Below are positions 21,041 through 33,188 of a DNA stretch of 64,000 nt, piece after piece. The stretch is from Brachionus rotundiformis (lineage: Eukaryota > Rotifera > Eurotatoria > Ploima > Brachionidae). The position numbers were made by a program, and so were the translations under genes. The stretch spans positions 17,978 to 81,977 of the forward strand of contig JAESIW010000207.1 of the NCBI GenBank assembly GCA_016802295.1, written 5' to 3'. The stretch's first letter is position 1; every line of letters starts with the position of its first letter. The notes beneath the pieces were generated by a model. It had not been told where the DNA came from and searched no databases. It saw nothing but the letters and a program-made list of their open reading frames with translations.

Positions 21041-22408
21041 GGGTATCCCCAACCGATTTTCAAAAAATTAAGTTCAAATTCGCATTCAGCATCCAAATAT
21101 TTACTTAGATACAAATTTTCATGATGTTATGGAAGAAATTGACTGAAAAAAATTGAATTAAAATATGGAAAACAAAAAAAATGCTTTTTTTTTACTTTTT
21201 AATACTTGTTAAATCTTAATTTTGATCAATAAAATCAATTTTTTAATTAATCGATTATTGATAATTTAATCATAGTTAATTTATATGATTACTTGCAATG
21301 AAAAATAGACTTAGAAATTTACTAAACAGGTACCTAAAATTATTTAATGAGAAAAAATTCATTGATAACCACCCTTACAAATGTCTATAATGTTTTCATT
21401 GAAAGCTCAAGAAGCCCCAAATCAAGATCTTCCTTGTGCAAAGTCTCAAACGGGCTCTTCTAATGAGTAATTGACTTCTTATGATATTTCAAAATTTTCT
21501 TTTCTTCAAATTGTGCTTTTTTTCAAATTTTTTCCTTTTAACTTTCTTATGTCTTTTTATTTTGACTAATTTGAAAAATTTTCAAAATTACTTAAATTAC
21601 AATGGTGAATAGAGTTTTACTACTCAAAGCCATTTAATATTATAAATAAACTATTTAAAAAAAAATAATGTAAATTTTCTATAGAATTATGTCTTTAAAA
21701 GATATTTTAAAAGATTAAGTGATTAAGAATTTTCCCTAAAAAATTTGAATTTAAAAATTAAACTTTGGTTATTAATTTTAGTTGAGTTGACTAATAATTA
21801 TTTATCTAAAAACTAGTCGACTAAAAAAAAGTTAGCTAAAAATTAATCGGCTAGAAATTAGTTAAAGTAAATAAAGTTAATTTTACGCTTATCCTTAGCC
21901 TTTCTTTCTTTAAATCAAAGGCTAATTTCGCTCTCCTTTCTTTAAGTATTTTTTTTAAGAGCTATAAAACAATTGGCGACTAGCAAAAACAAAAGAACAA
22001 AGTCAATGCCAAGTCCGAAACAGGATAGACTAATCAGCACCACTATACGACAAAAGACGAAAGAAGAAGAATAGTTCGAAAACACTCGAGAAAACGAAAG
22101 CAAAGTCGAACGAGAAGACAAAAAACAATAAGAAATGAATGATCAAGTGACGTCCGGATCGTTCCAGTATGCAACCGGAGAAGAGTTAGCCACGTTGATT
22201 TGAAATGCGTTGCCTGATTTCATAATTTCACTTTTACGGATAACCTAACAAAACGGAAGCTGATCACGAGTTTAAAAAAATTTAAAAAATTTATATTTCT
22301 CGTATCTTGCTATGGAAACAATTAAAAACCAAATAATTGAGAAATTAAGATAAAATCTAAATTGATCCTAAAAAATTAAATATCTATTAAATAAATAAAA
22401 ATTAAAGA
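21041..22408. other. spacer with short degenerate repeats and a possible gag leader remnant
   Basis: Near 21780-21870, CTAAAAATTAGTCGACTA-like units recur. A less AT-rich patch at about 21960-22270 contains a 22-codon start (MNDQVTSGSFQYATGEE, from 22135) that stops early, followed by protein-like sequence. It may be the remnant of a retroelement leader and gag start, but nothing decisive is visible. Confidence 0.35.
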
Positions 22409-22913
22409 ATGAAAACTTTCAAAGTTTTATTAGCTTTAAGTATTTTATCTGGTTAAGTTTATTTAAACAAAAAAATTAATTATTTTTAATTTTATTTAGT
22501 CCAATTTTTAAATGTTTTTTCAATCAAATGTTATCGAGGTTATGGAATCAGTGATCCTGGTACAGAAGAGGTAAACTATTATTATGTTGATGAAAAAAAT
22601 CCATTTGTTGATTGTGGAAATAGAAAAAAAGCATGCTCAGTAAAATTACTAAAAAAAATCTAATTTTTAATGACTTTTGCTTTTGTTACTAAAGAAAACT
22701 GTTTACAAACTTTCAGGAGGAAACATTTATGTCTTGCTAAATTGTTTTTCGGGCGTTGCAGAAATTCCAATTGATTATGACAATTATGGAAAAAGTTATT
22801 TTTTTTACATCTGCACAACTGACAAGTGCAACATATCACAAAATCTAGACTCAAATATAATGCTCATAATAGCATCTTTATTTGTTCCGATGCACAAATT
22901 TTTTACATTTTAA
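22409..22913 (+). CDS. Ly6/uPAR-like secreted or GPI-anchored protein, three exons
   Basis: Exons 22409-22451, 22500-22639 and 22695-22913 join in frame to 133 codons. The introns (22452-22499 and 22640-22694) have GT..AG ends and the usual short length. The product starts with a signal peptide (MKTFKVLLALSIL). It then has the cysteine pattern of a three-finger domain: IKCYRGYG, FVDCGNRKKACS, LLNCFSG and the hallmark CTTDKCN. A hydrophobic tail (NIMLIIASLFVPM) suggests a GPI anchor. Such proteins sit on the cell surface and bind receptors, channels or other proteins; the partner here is unknown. The exon model is my own reading, supported by frame continuity. Confidence 0.65.
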
Positions 22914-23396
22914 AATATTAACTAAAATAAGAAAGTATTCAAATTAGTTTATTAAAGTAAAATTACGGTATTAAATACTGACAATTTCATAATTTTAACT
23001 GACTAATTTATAATTAGATGTTTTTTTTTGTTTCCTTCTTCTTTATACGTTCCTCGCGTACATATAGTTATTTCCACCAAAGTCGATCTTGTGTTCACCC
23101 TCCCCAAGTCATTTCGATGATGTGCAAGTTGTTCAAGACTCCTTATATCTTACTCAGAAACTCTCAAGCATTCACTTCTGAACATCTATGTTGATTTTAT
23201 CAGTACAGTGTTTTATATCCATATTTTATTTTTATTAGATCTTTGATTTCCACATTAGTCTGGCTAATACTCAAAAATATGCTTCGAATATTTGTAATTA
23301 AAGGTTCAAATTTGATATATTTTGTTATTAAATTTAATACTTTTTTATATTTTTATTTATTATTTTATATTATGTAATTAAAATTTAAAATTTTAA
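22914..23396. other. spacer
   Basis: Includes a less AT-rich stretch at about 23040-23200 with no coding signal I trust. Confidence 0.4.
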
Positions 23397-23565
23397 GCGC
23401 TTTAATTGCCGAACGATGAGGGTGCATTGTTTGAATTATAATACTTCTTAAGTATGAATTCGTTCAGACACTCAATCTTTGTAACATGTATGGTGATTGA
23501 GGCATCCAATTTGGTGCTAATGCACACTACTTTCATTTTGGTTCCTTTTATTATGAGTAAAATAA
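23388..23565 (+). repeat. dispersed repeat with conserved hairpins, copy 1
   Basis: Matches 55777-55935 through several conserved blocks (AGCGCTTTA, GAGGGTGCATTG, ATACTTCTT, CTCAATCTTTGTA, TGATTGAGG, TTTGGTTCCTT). Two hairpins are kept: ATACT..AGTAT, and CTCAATC..GATTGAG. It could be a short interspersed element or a non-coding RNA gene. No box A/B, Sm site or known RNA family was recognised. Confidence 0.55.
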
Positions 23566-25848
23566 GAAATCATTATATTTTTATGTTTTTTAAGTATTAT
23601 GATTTAATATTAGCAAATTTTGATGTTTAAGGAATTTTCTTTAAAAAAATGCCTTTCACAATGATTATTATTTTAGAAGCCCTATTAGAATATTTTAGAA
23701 TCCTTACTGCATCTAAAAAGTCTTTAATCATATTATAAACAGATATTTCTTGATTAAAAGCAGCTAAAAGAAAGTTATTTTGATATAATTTTTATTTAAC
23801 AAAATCAAAACTTAATACAAAATTCTTAAGAAAATAGTATCTTGCTTAAATAAATTTCCAAAAAATTTTTTAACCAAATTTAGTTTAAATTAATTATGTG
23901 TTAAGTAACTTTTCTAAAATATCTTTCAAACAATTTGATAGATTTTGATTTGATTATTTACGATTGAAAAATCAAAAAATAAACAATTAAATAAATGATA
24001 AATTGATCAATTCTTTGCTATGAAGTCTCTCTTAAAGCTAGCAATTTACTTAAAAATTAAAATATATATGATTCAATATAATAAAATTATTAAAATCAAA
24101 TTTACATTGTATGTTATAAATCAAGTATTTTTGATGATACTATTTTATCACTTTAAAATTTTATAATTTCACCACGGCTCAAATATTTAAGATTAAAATC
24201 AAATTTAGTAATTGAATTGTGCTTAAGTTCTCTAGATAGCTCCAATTTCACTCAAACTGAATTTCCTTAATCTAACAGTTATGTAGTATTTAACACTGTG
24301 TAAAGATAAGTTGGTCAAGTTTATGATTATTTTTGTTTTTTTTTTATTCTCTTCATTATATTTTGAGCAAGAAGTGGTCGTCTTTTGATTAATACATTAA
24401 TATTTAGAAGTTATCATTGTTTTGGTTTTTAATCCACATAACATCAGTTAAAAGTTGGTCCGGAACATAGGACACTAAGATCATATGTTGATGACAATTA
24501 TTCCAAATATTTTATTTTTTAAATATTTGACAGCCAATATGTAAACTTTAATTATTAAAAATTTATTCTTAATCCAACGAAGTCTAAAAGAATTCTAAAA
24601 TAATAGTTAATAATAATTAAATTAGTACACTAATAAAAAATCAGCCGAAAAACCCTTAGGAGTTTTCCACGAAATAAATATTATTAAGAAATAGATTCTT
24701 AAAAGCATCTTAAAATATAACCGAACTGTGAATTATCAAAGTAAAAAGGAAAAGATAAAAACATTTTTTTGTGAAATCATACAATTTGGTAAAAAATAAA
24801 ACAATAGAAAAAAACAAAATGTTAAAAATTCTTATAACTTTTTTTCTAAAGATCAAAAGCAAACTCTGTAAATGAAATATGGTGCAACATACAAAGTTGC
24901 ATCAAAAGTTGAAGTCTGCTAGTCTTATGTACAAAATCCCTGAAAAATGAACTACAGTCAAATTTGTCAATATTTAAATAATTCTTAATTTGCAGAGTTT
25001 TACCAAAACGATTTTTAAGGATTTTTAACCAAAATTTTTTTAAAACCAAATTATGCAACTCAAATTAATTTTTTAATTTTAGTTACATTTTAGTCTATTG
25101 AGTTAAATGAGCAAGACACAAGAATTCAACCTTTTTTATTATTTGACAAAATTAAAGAAAGCGTTAATTTAAATTTCACAATTAGACTTTTTTTTTTCTA
25201 AACACATGTTAAATTTTAATTTTTTCCACTAAATTTTATGAACATAGCAACAAATTTTTAAAATTTACTAGTTATGACATTTTCCTTTCGACTCCTGGCT
25301 CTTTCAGATTAAAAAATAAATAAAATTTTCAATTTAATAATCTTGTGAATTTTAAGTTTGGTAACAACAGCATAGAGTATTTCGATTAGAAACGAACCTA
25401 AAATTATAAAAAATTTAAGTCTCAGAACAAATGTTTCTTATTTAATTTGTTCAAGTTTTTTTAGTGGGAATCGTTTAATTATTCAAAGAGGCTGTCAGAA
25501 AACTTTTTAATTGATAATTAAGTACCTGATTTTTACTTTGTAAAGAACAATACTCTATTTGGATTTAATTTTGCCCCTTAAATATTTTATGAACTAGTTT
25601 ATACAATTCAATTAATAATTCAGCGTTTTGGATGTTTTTTATAGGCTTTCAGCAAAATTAAATTAATTTTAGTTATTTAGCGAATTTTGCTTAGAATTTC
25701 GGATATAAAAAATGTAACAAAATAAACTTAACTTATGTATTTCGTTTGGTTTGTTAAACATATGTATGTTATATTCGGAAAAATTTGAAAAATTTAACTA
25801 ATAAATAGAATTTTAAATAAAATATTTTAAATAATATTTTTTAAAACT
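23566..25848. other. long AT-rich spacer
   Basis: No domain-bearing frame or RNA gene seen. A 70-codon minus-strand ORF at 24846-25058 has no recognisable features and is not called. Confidence 0.4.
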
Positions 25849-26011
25849 ATGGTAAAAATTGGTGATAAAGTTAGATTTAAAAGATCTGATGGTTAATATA
25901 AAATTTAATTCAATGAATTTAATAAAAAAATGTTATATATATTAAGGATCCTATCAGGAAGTCTTTGTCCTGAAAATTGATAAAAAAAAATTAAAGTCCA
26001 GTGGAATTTAA
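25849..26011 (+). CDS. small spliced ORF, KOW/Tudor-like or kinesin-13 N-terminus-like
   Basis: Exon 25849-25891 (MVKIGDKVRFKRSDG) joins exon 25947-26011 (SYQEVFVLKIDKKK) across a 55-base GT..AG intron in frame. The RSDG followed by a V-x-x-I strand resembles the N-terminal module of kinesin-13 proteins, but this is a faint likeness over about 30 residues. Protein-like sequence continues in another frame to about 26091 (WNLNQKIFIKCVLL), so there may be more exons or decay. Treat as a gene fragment. Confidence 0.3.
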
Positions 26012-26763
26012 ATCAAAAAATTTTTATAAAGTGTGTATTATTAGGAAAAATCAAAACAATTAACAGCAATTTTTATTGTCTAATTCAATAGTAAATTACT
26101 AAACTATTTTGACTAAATGTTTTATATTATTTGTAATTTTTCTTTTTTGTCTTTTTGTTTTTTTGTTTTCGATATTACTTGGTGAAGGCGTTTTTGTAAA
26201 TTATTATGATCAAGAAGCTGCATATCAAAAATCTTCTTTCTGTTCTAAGTAAAATCTTTGTCAAAATAAGTTTTATTTACAAATGTTTAATGATTCTAAC
26301 TGAAGAAAATGAATTGAAAGAAATTGCAAAAAATTCACCTGAAAGAACGAAATCGAAATAGGTTGTGTTAGAGATTGAATTGAAATTAAAAATTAAATCA
26401 ATTGATTTTATAATGTTAATTTTAAATGCATATAAAAAACAAACAATATTTATAAAAGAAAATTCTATGTTGTAGAAATCATCTTAACAATGAAGGGTTG
26501 ATAAAAAATGAATTATTTAGTAATATTCACACTCAGATGAAGCCTTATGACAATGCAATGATATCCATGTTAGATATTTTAGAAATAAGTAAAAAAATGT
26601 TTTTGAAAAGTTTCAAGATATTGATTCATTAGAAGAATCTTTATGTCTAGAGATAACTGGGTAAACAAAAGTTCAGTTCACACGCTTCGGAGGTTTTATC
26701 ACAAGAATCAACAATACCAAAAATTGAACGAAAGAACAGCTCATAGCTCTTTACCGATTTTGG
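26012..26763. other. AT-rich spacer
   Basis: Short coding-like scraps only; nothing assignable. Confidence 0.4.
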
Positions 26764-27757
26764 TTACATACATGAACTAACCAATCTATCATTGCGAAAA
26801 TGTTTAATAAAAACACAACGCAACAGCATATTAGTAAATAATTGTCCCAAATTAGAGAAGCAATTAATGTGTTTTAGATTATGTTCACACACAACAGTAT
26901 TGACCCTTTCAAGATCCCTTATTCTATCCGGATCCAAGTTATTTCGGCACCATTGGTCAGTATGATTGCTGAAATGTAGTCGATTAATTGCATATGTTAT
27001 ATTTGCTAAAAATTTTCTTCTGATGCTCTTTTCCGAGATTTTTTTTTTCAACAAATTTTTTTAAATGACAGGCATCAACGTATATTAGATATTTAGGATA
27101 TGGTATTTCTAAATAATTTCCCATTTCTAAAAAGAACATTAAAATTCGCGAGCAGCTTTCGGACCCATATAATTCTCGGTAACCAGTCAAATTCCACAAA
27201 TGAAGACAAATAGAACCACTCCTCCATCATTTTTGGAAAAAAATCTATTATATTGATAGTTGTAAATTGATTGTCGGTTCACCCAAACTATACACTCGTT
27301 CCTTAATTTAACTAGAAATAGCATTTTTTCATTTCTATCAATAAAATAGTCGTAAGCAACTTATACATCTGACTTTTTAATGTTTACTGATTTAATTATA
27401 TTTACATCATATAAAATTTTATTTTCAACAGCTAGGAATATTATTCTTTGCTCGCAATTTAAATGTTGTTCACAGAAAAAGCTTCCACGTTCAGGAGTTT
27501 TAAAGCATCCTATGTTAATATTCTTTTATTCCATTAATTCTATGTCGATTCCTGAAAATAAACACTTCATTCTTCTACATTTAAAATTTCCATCTATATT
27601 TATTAGTAATGAACAATTTTTATCATAATTATCGTTTGAATGCTTATGTTTAGAGCATTTTGAAACAAATATTCAAAATAAAGGCTTTTTCTTTTTCAGT
27701 TCTAAATCAATATCTTCTATAGAAGGAGAAGAAAAATCTTGAAGTTTAATATTCATA
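26764..27757 (-). pseudogene. KDZ-like transposase remnant (Cys cluster plus catalytic fragment)
   Basis: From 27757 the minus strand reads MNIKLQDFSS and, through two in-frame stops, a Cys-rich stretch (CSKHKH.. FKCRRMKCLF.. GCFKTPERGSFFCEQH). 27199-26984 gives YGSESCSRI and PKYLIYVDACHLKKF (Asp). After a one-base frame change, 27054-26764 gives INRLHFSNHTDQWC and DLERVNTVVCEHN. From general knowledge, a DACH..K segment followed by RLHFxNHxxxWC and NTxxCE is the pattern of KDZ-type transposases with attached Cys clusters. I could not confirm this. It is clearly broken. Confidence 0.5.
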
Positions 27758-27889
27758 TCATATTTTAAAAATATCAAAAACTTATAATAAACCCAAGTTT
27801 CAGTAATTCTATAAGTATATAGAAACCATATGTTGATTTATGTTTTCAAACGGTTGAATAAAATTTTTGAAAAATTCCATTAAATTTGT

Positions 27890-29363
27890 TTACATTTTAT
27901 CTAAAAAAATACAATAAAAAATTAAATATTTATTGATAATTTTTAAAAAAGATGCTTCATCTATGATTAAAAAGTTTGCACCTTTAAAGGATTCTAATAT
28001 GCCTAATTTTAGGTCTTGCAGTTCATTACAAGCTTCAATGAAATCTTGAACAGTTTTGCTATTTTCATGGCAAATTTTCGTGGCTTTTACAACATTACCA
28101 GGTGAGCATAAAATTTTTCGTACATTAGAAAATTTTTTTTTAATGCTCAAACCTATTAGATTCTTTGTTTTTGTAATGTTGTCAAAAATTGATGAATATA
28201 AATCGGAAGACTCAAAATTAAGATCATAACCTGCTAAAACCAAGCGATTCTTATTAAAGTAGCTTAGTAGCTCTTTAGCTTGAAAGACAATATCAACATC
28301 AATATTCAATTACTCACTTATTTCGACAATTGTGGTCTTTAATATATTTTCTCCTTCTACGACAAATTCATTAGTTAAGCTAGAGGTATTTGGATTTTTG
28401 ATCTTCGATTGCTTCAATACTTTAATTGTGTGTTTTAAACAATGTAAAATACCAAATAGCCGCAGCAACAAAACTGCTGCTTTTCCAAACATTGCGCTAA
28501 AAAATTAAAAAATAAGCATTTGAGCACATTTAATTAGGTAAAAATTACCTAATAAAGGAATCAATATTATTTGATTCTTTAACAATCATTCGAAATTTAT
28601 TATAAATATAATCATAAGCCTGAGTTGCTGACTCATTAAACGAATAAAGAACATGCCTTTCGTTTAGTATATAAATAACATATAAAATACAACACATGCT
28701 AAATTCAGGAAGAGGACGAGACCTAATATTATCTAAAGTATTTTAGTAAAGGCTCAGGTGTGCAAAACAAATATCTTCGAAGGAGACCGTCATCGTAATT
28801 TTCATTTTCTTACCTAACAAGTTTTATGAATGAACTTGGATGACCCAAAAAACAGATGTTTAATTTTGGATTTCTTAAACGAGTTCTATTAAATGTGGTA
28901 CCATTGAAGATTAATATGAAGATTAATACCTTTAATAATTTTTATTTAAAATTAAGAAAATTAAATTGAATTTTACCATTCGCAAGACCTGACTTAGCTT
29001 CCTGTATACCTAGAGTATTTTCTATTCCGTAGGCAGCCTCTGAAAAGATTCGCATAGCTTGACTCTTGGCTGTTGATTGGTTAGCTAATAATGCTGTATA
29101 GAATAAAAAGCTCTCAGTATTTGAGTCATGCATTTTTATTGAATTGTTCATGAAATGTGCCACTGCTGAGATCAAAATAGGCGCCGAAAACTACAATGAT
29201 ACACCTAATTGAAAACTTAGCAAAAAATATAGTTGAAGAAAGAATTATATAAAAATTCCCATATGTTTGATAGGATCTCATGTATATCATGATCAAATAT
29301 CCTACCAAATTTAATATTGTTTGCCTTCTCGATTAGTTATTTTACTTCAATCATCTTATTCAT
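27890..29363 (-). pseudogene. DUF3987-like (primase/helicase-associated type) protein remnant
   Basis: Blocks in order on the minus strand: MNKMIEVK at 29363; LISAVAHFMNNSIKMHDSNT and SEAAYGIENTLGIQ (29180-28975); NPKLNICFLGHPSSFI then, after an in-frame TAA, DDGLLRRYLFCTPEP (about 28870-28740); FSMCCILYVIYILN in a shifted frame; a likely intact 50-60-base GT-AG intron near 28500-28555; AMFGKAAVLLLRLFGILHCL (28492 leftwards); and, past one more stop, a long C-terminal part. GHPxxF followed by DDGLxxR and a late RL.GILH helix is the DUF3987 pattern, which I associate mainly with bacterial and phage proteins. The remaining intron shows it was a eukaryotic gene for some time. Stops and shifts make it a pseudogene. 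Confidence 0.5.
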
Positions 29364-29860
29364 TTTAATTGAGAATTAAAGAAATTTTAATTTTATTTGT
29401 GATTTTTGAATAAATAAGAATTTTTTCAATTATGCACAAAAGAATAATAGTAGTAAATTTAAGCAATTTATTGGTTTATTTTAAAAAGATTTTGAAGATT
29501 AATGTAAAGGTCAATAATTCAGTTGAATTAACGCAATTTACTTCTCAATCAATGAATATTAAAATGTAAAAAATAAAATTAATTTCTAAAACCTATCTTT
29601 CTATTTTCCATTATGGAGACTTAGCGCCCTGGGCTTGCGATTAATAAAAAATTTTATAAATATTCGTATAAAACGAAATATTCAGAATCAAGCCTAAAAT
29701 CGACCCTAATTTGCCAAAGTTCAAAACGTCTGGCGAAGACTCTTTTTAAGTTAAACTATGAATAATTTTAGAATTAATTAATTTTTTCACCGATTTTTAG
29801 AATATTTATATTTATATTTCTAAAATTAAACTTTTTAAACAATTAACATAATAGTGAAAA
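29364..29860. other. AT-rich spacer
   Basis: No feature seen. Confidence 0.4.
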
Positions 29861-31423
29861 TGATCAAAATGAGCAAAAAGAAATTGTTATTCATATCATC
29901 AATACATGTAATGAAATGCAATATCGTACATGGAATGTACAAAAATCTTTATCATTATTGAAACCATTTATTATTTGTTGCTCTGATGCTTACATTATCG
30001 ATTGCTTTGGGGCCTTTGATGCAAATATTAACGATGCTTTTATTTTAAAATATATTTTGTCCAAAGATTAAAATCTAACCAAAAATGTACTTCTTGCTGA
30101 TAAAACCAAGCTCATTCTTGACATAGGTATTTAATAATCTTAAAAAATAATATGATTGATAATTAATCTTAATAACACTAGGATTTCGGGACATAAAAGA
30201 AATTTAAAAGAAGACTTTCTTTTCGATGTAAAAATCCCTACATGTCAACAGAATAATGAATCAGAATCCGTTTTAGAAAAAAATGGATCTAAATCAAAGA
30301 AGCTCTAAACAAAACAGGCCAATAAAACAAAAATTGTGAACAAGGTAAATTTTTTAGTTCTTAGTCTAATTTTATTTTATTAAATTTAGTGTCGCTTTAT
30401 TATTTAGAAAAAGATAGGAGAAATAAAAAAATTTCGTGCTTTGAACAATGTCCGAAATTCTCAGATTGGGCACATTCAAATCGATAATAGTATCGCAAGT
30501 GCAATGATCAACTTATTTTATAAGCCACGCTGCCCTGATTCAAAATATGTAATCGAAATTGCAAGAAGGATAAAAAGAAAAGCTAACAATTTTTCAAAAT
30601 AAACTTGATTTTCTTTTAACAAAACAATAAGATACAAAATTAATCACTCCAATTCAAGTATCGAGTATAGTTGACTTTCCTTTTCTTAGGAAAAAGAAAA
30701 TAAAAAAATAAAATATTTCTTGTATCATATCAATTAAAACAAGCTAATTCTCACATTAAAGATATTATTAATAATAAAACTGCATTTATATTCAACAACA
30801 ATATGCTAAAAAAGATAGCAAATGAAAGATCTATTAATGATTGTAGACGTACGAAGACAATTGGTATTAAACTAATTTCACGTCATAAACGTTGAGGAAA
30901 AAAAACATTAAAGAAGATTTAGACTATTTAGAAAAACCTATAAGGTTTTTATTCAATATATACCACGATAAAATAAAACAAAAGCTTTACGAGGTTACTT
31001 GCAATTTTTTCCATTATCATTATTCTAAATTTTGATTCTTATAAAGCTTTTATATGTAATTGAATGTCTGGTAAAAGGACAGCTGGTTGCTGTAGTAATG
31101 TTGCGAGTGTAATCGTTTTTTTTAGCTTCTATAGGATTCGTCTTACGGGTATTAAATTAAAGGGAGAACATTTAAACAAAACCACAAAAAATAATCAGCT
31201 TCCAAACAATCCAAAAAGTATACGTGGCAAAAGTAATAGAAAAGAAAGCTCAAGTGATTCTTTTTTAACTTCAAGCAAATCAGATCAAAGTGATTTTGAT
31301 AACTTTTCTGATGGCTCAGGATTAGGATCTGATTATGAAGCAATTTTGCAAAATCGAATAAGTGCACTCAACCAAAATGAATTTGAAAATTTGAAAAACA
31401 TCTCCCGAGTTGGGATTCATTTA
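29861..31423 (+). pseudogene. DDE/SWIM transposase remnant
   Basis: Fragments in order: LKPFIICCSDAYIIDCFGAFDANINDAFI split below 20 residues as CSDAYIIDCFG (Asp) and ANINDAFILKYIL (about 29960-30070); KTKLILDIGFRDIKEI across an interruption (about 30105-30210); FRALNNVRNSQIGHIQIDNS (30435-30490); a linker YQLKQANSHIKDIINN (about 30735-30780); and a SWIM-like finger GKRTAGCCSNVASVI (31064-31115) with an acidic serine-rich tail. The layout (DDE_Tnp_4-type core, linker, SWIM end) parallels 17477-19269, though the sequences differ. Many stops and frame changes show long decay. Confidence 0.6.
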
Positions 31424-31734
31424 TAGAATTCAGAGGAAAATCTGAAGCCCATGTTTCAAATACAAGTCCAATTAATTATTTCCTACTAGCGTTTTGGTTA
31501 ATAAATACCAGAAATCGAAATATTATTAGTGAATTGCCAACAAATGAGGTAAAACCAATATTAACAGAGATAATTAGTTTGATCGAGAAAAATAATTGGA
31601 ATAAAGCAATAGAATTTTGGATTGAAAGAATAATTAAAAATGAAATATATGCAAATATATCAGAACAATTTACTCATATTGCAATAGATTATTATTTCAA
31701 GGTTAATCAACAGGCTAGTGCCATTATCACTTGA
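31424..31734 (+). pseudogene. protein-like ORF fragment after the DDE/SWIM remnant
   Basis: Reads SWDSFIEFRGKSEAHV and on to YYFKVNQQASAIIT in a frame one step away from the preceding tail. It is probably the continuation of the same or a neighbouring gene after a frameshift near 31400. No domain recognised. Confidence 0.3.
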
Positions 31735-32175
31735 GATGCTTTAATGTTCGAAATATTTTAAAAAAGTCTATACAAAAGTTAATGAAAAATTAGCACTAAC
31801 CAGCACAACCTGTCTCGTAACTAATTTATGGATAAGCAATTCTAACATAAATTTTATGGCATGTGCAGCCATTACAACTAATCCCTATTTTGTATGAATA
31901 TATTTTTTGTATTTTGTAAGAATGATTTGTTATTTAGATGACCCTATTGGCTGGATCACGTTTCACATAATCTTTTGAATAAATGTTTCAACAAGAAAAA
32001 ATTAAATTTTATAAATTTGCTTCGGAAATTTTTTATATTAAAATACATATTTTATTTAATTTTCTTGTTATGTATTTAGTATGTAATATTGCTTCTAAAT
32101 TAGTGACCATTCAGACCTAAAATTGTTGAAAAATAAAAATTGTTTTATTTGAACTTTTATTAAAAATTAGTATTG

Positions 32176-32679
32176 TTAATAATTTTGATTAAAGAAATAA
32201 TAAATTAAAATAATAATGTAACGATTGAATAAAGAATCAAAATCTTTACCATTTTGTGTCGTAATGGGTCTCATTAATCTTTGATTTTCAATAAGAGGAA
32301 CTAGCAATTGTTGATTTAGTCTTTCGATCCTAGCTTGTAAAACATTAAGTTCATCGCGATGCTGATCCCTCTCTTCACGAATTGTTTCATGGAAACTTGA
32401 AATTACTTGGATAAATTCCTGAGTTTGTGATTGTGTATTTTGTTGTTGATCTCTTTGTAGTTGAAGTTGCTGTTGAAATTGGTCTGCTTGTATTTTAATT
32501 TGATCTCTTTGTAGTTGAAGTTGCTGTTGAAATTGGTCTCTTTGTAGTTGAAGTTGCTGTTGAAATTGGTCTGCTTGTATTTTAATTTGATCTCTTTGTA
32601 GTTGAAGTTGCTGTTGAAATTGGTCTGAAAGAGTCGAGTCGCTAGTTTGTTCCGTGAACTGCGTTTTTTTTTCTGACAT
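32176..32679 (-). CDS. glutamine-rich coiled-coil repeat protein, short copy (167 aa)
   Basis: MSEKKTQFTEQTSDSTLS leads into units of 11 residues (DQFQQQLQLQR) and 7 residues (DQIKIQA), then a helical C-terminus (FIQVISSFHETIREERDQ). The 7- and 11-residue spacing with regular hydrophobics suggests an extended coiled coil. The reading frame is identical to the longer copy at 36819-37757 apart from five fewer 29-residue units. A GGTAAAG at the TTQNGK position looks like a splice donor, so the last ~25 residues may be intronic. Function unknown; the gene may belong to a repeated element. Confidence 0.55.
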   Translation of the reverse strand: MSEKKTQFTEQTSDSTLSDQFQQQLQLQRDQIKIQADQFQQQLQLQRDQFQQQLQLQRDQIKIQADQFQQQLQLQRDQQQNTQSQTQEFIQVISSFHETIREERDQHRDELNVLQARIERLNQQLLVPLIENQRLMRPITTQNGKDFDSLFNRYIIILIYYFFNQNY

Positions 32680-33188
32680 TCTTTGCTTGTAAAAAAAATT
32701 GGTTAAATAAATTTTTTTTTAGATTGTTTAGAAGGGTCTCGAAAAAAATTAAAAAAAGTTTGTAAATTTATTTCAAATCTTAAACAGTTAATAGGGTTGT
32801 GACTATAAATTCGAATGTTCGTATTACATCACAAATTTAGTCTTTTTCAGCAATATAATGCCTTAACACAGAAAATATTAGATTTTATATACTAAAAATG
32901 AACCGAATAAAGCCAATATGATCAGTCATTTTAATTGACCTTCTGTACATTTTTTGTTTTCATATAGTCAAATTGAAATGTTTATACATTTTAAACTTAG
33001 TTTTTTTTACTTTTTAAAACAATATGTTATACTAATTATGAGTAAAATGAGAAAAAGGCAAACAGAATGAACATTTACATTTATTAATGGACAATGTATT
33101 ATTTTTTGTCTTAAACGGTAGATGAATAAATTTAAAAAAAAATTATTGAGCAAAATACATATTTTATTTAATTTTCTTGTTATGTATT

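Noticed and set aside
23397..23440. Hammerhead ribozyme (GATGAG core)
   Set aside because: The second copy has GGGAG at this place and no GAAA partner strand was found.
24846..25058. 70-codon minus-strand ORF
   Set aside because: No domain, no neighbours of the same kind, and AT-rich composition gives such ORFs by chance.
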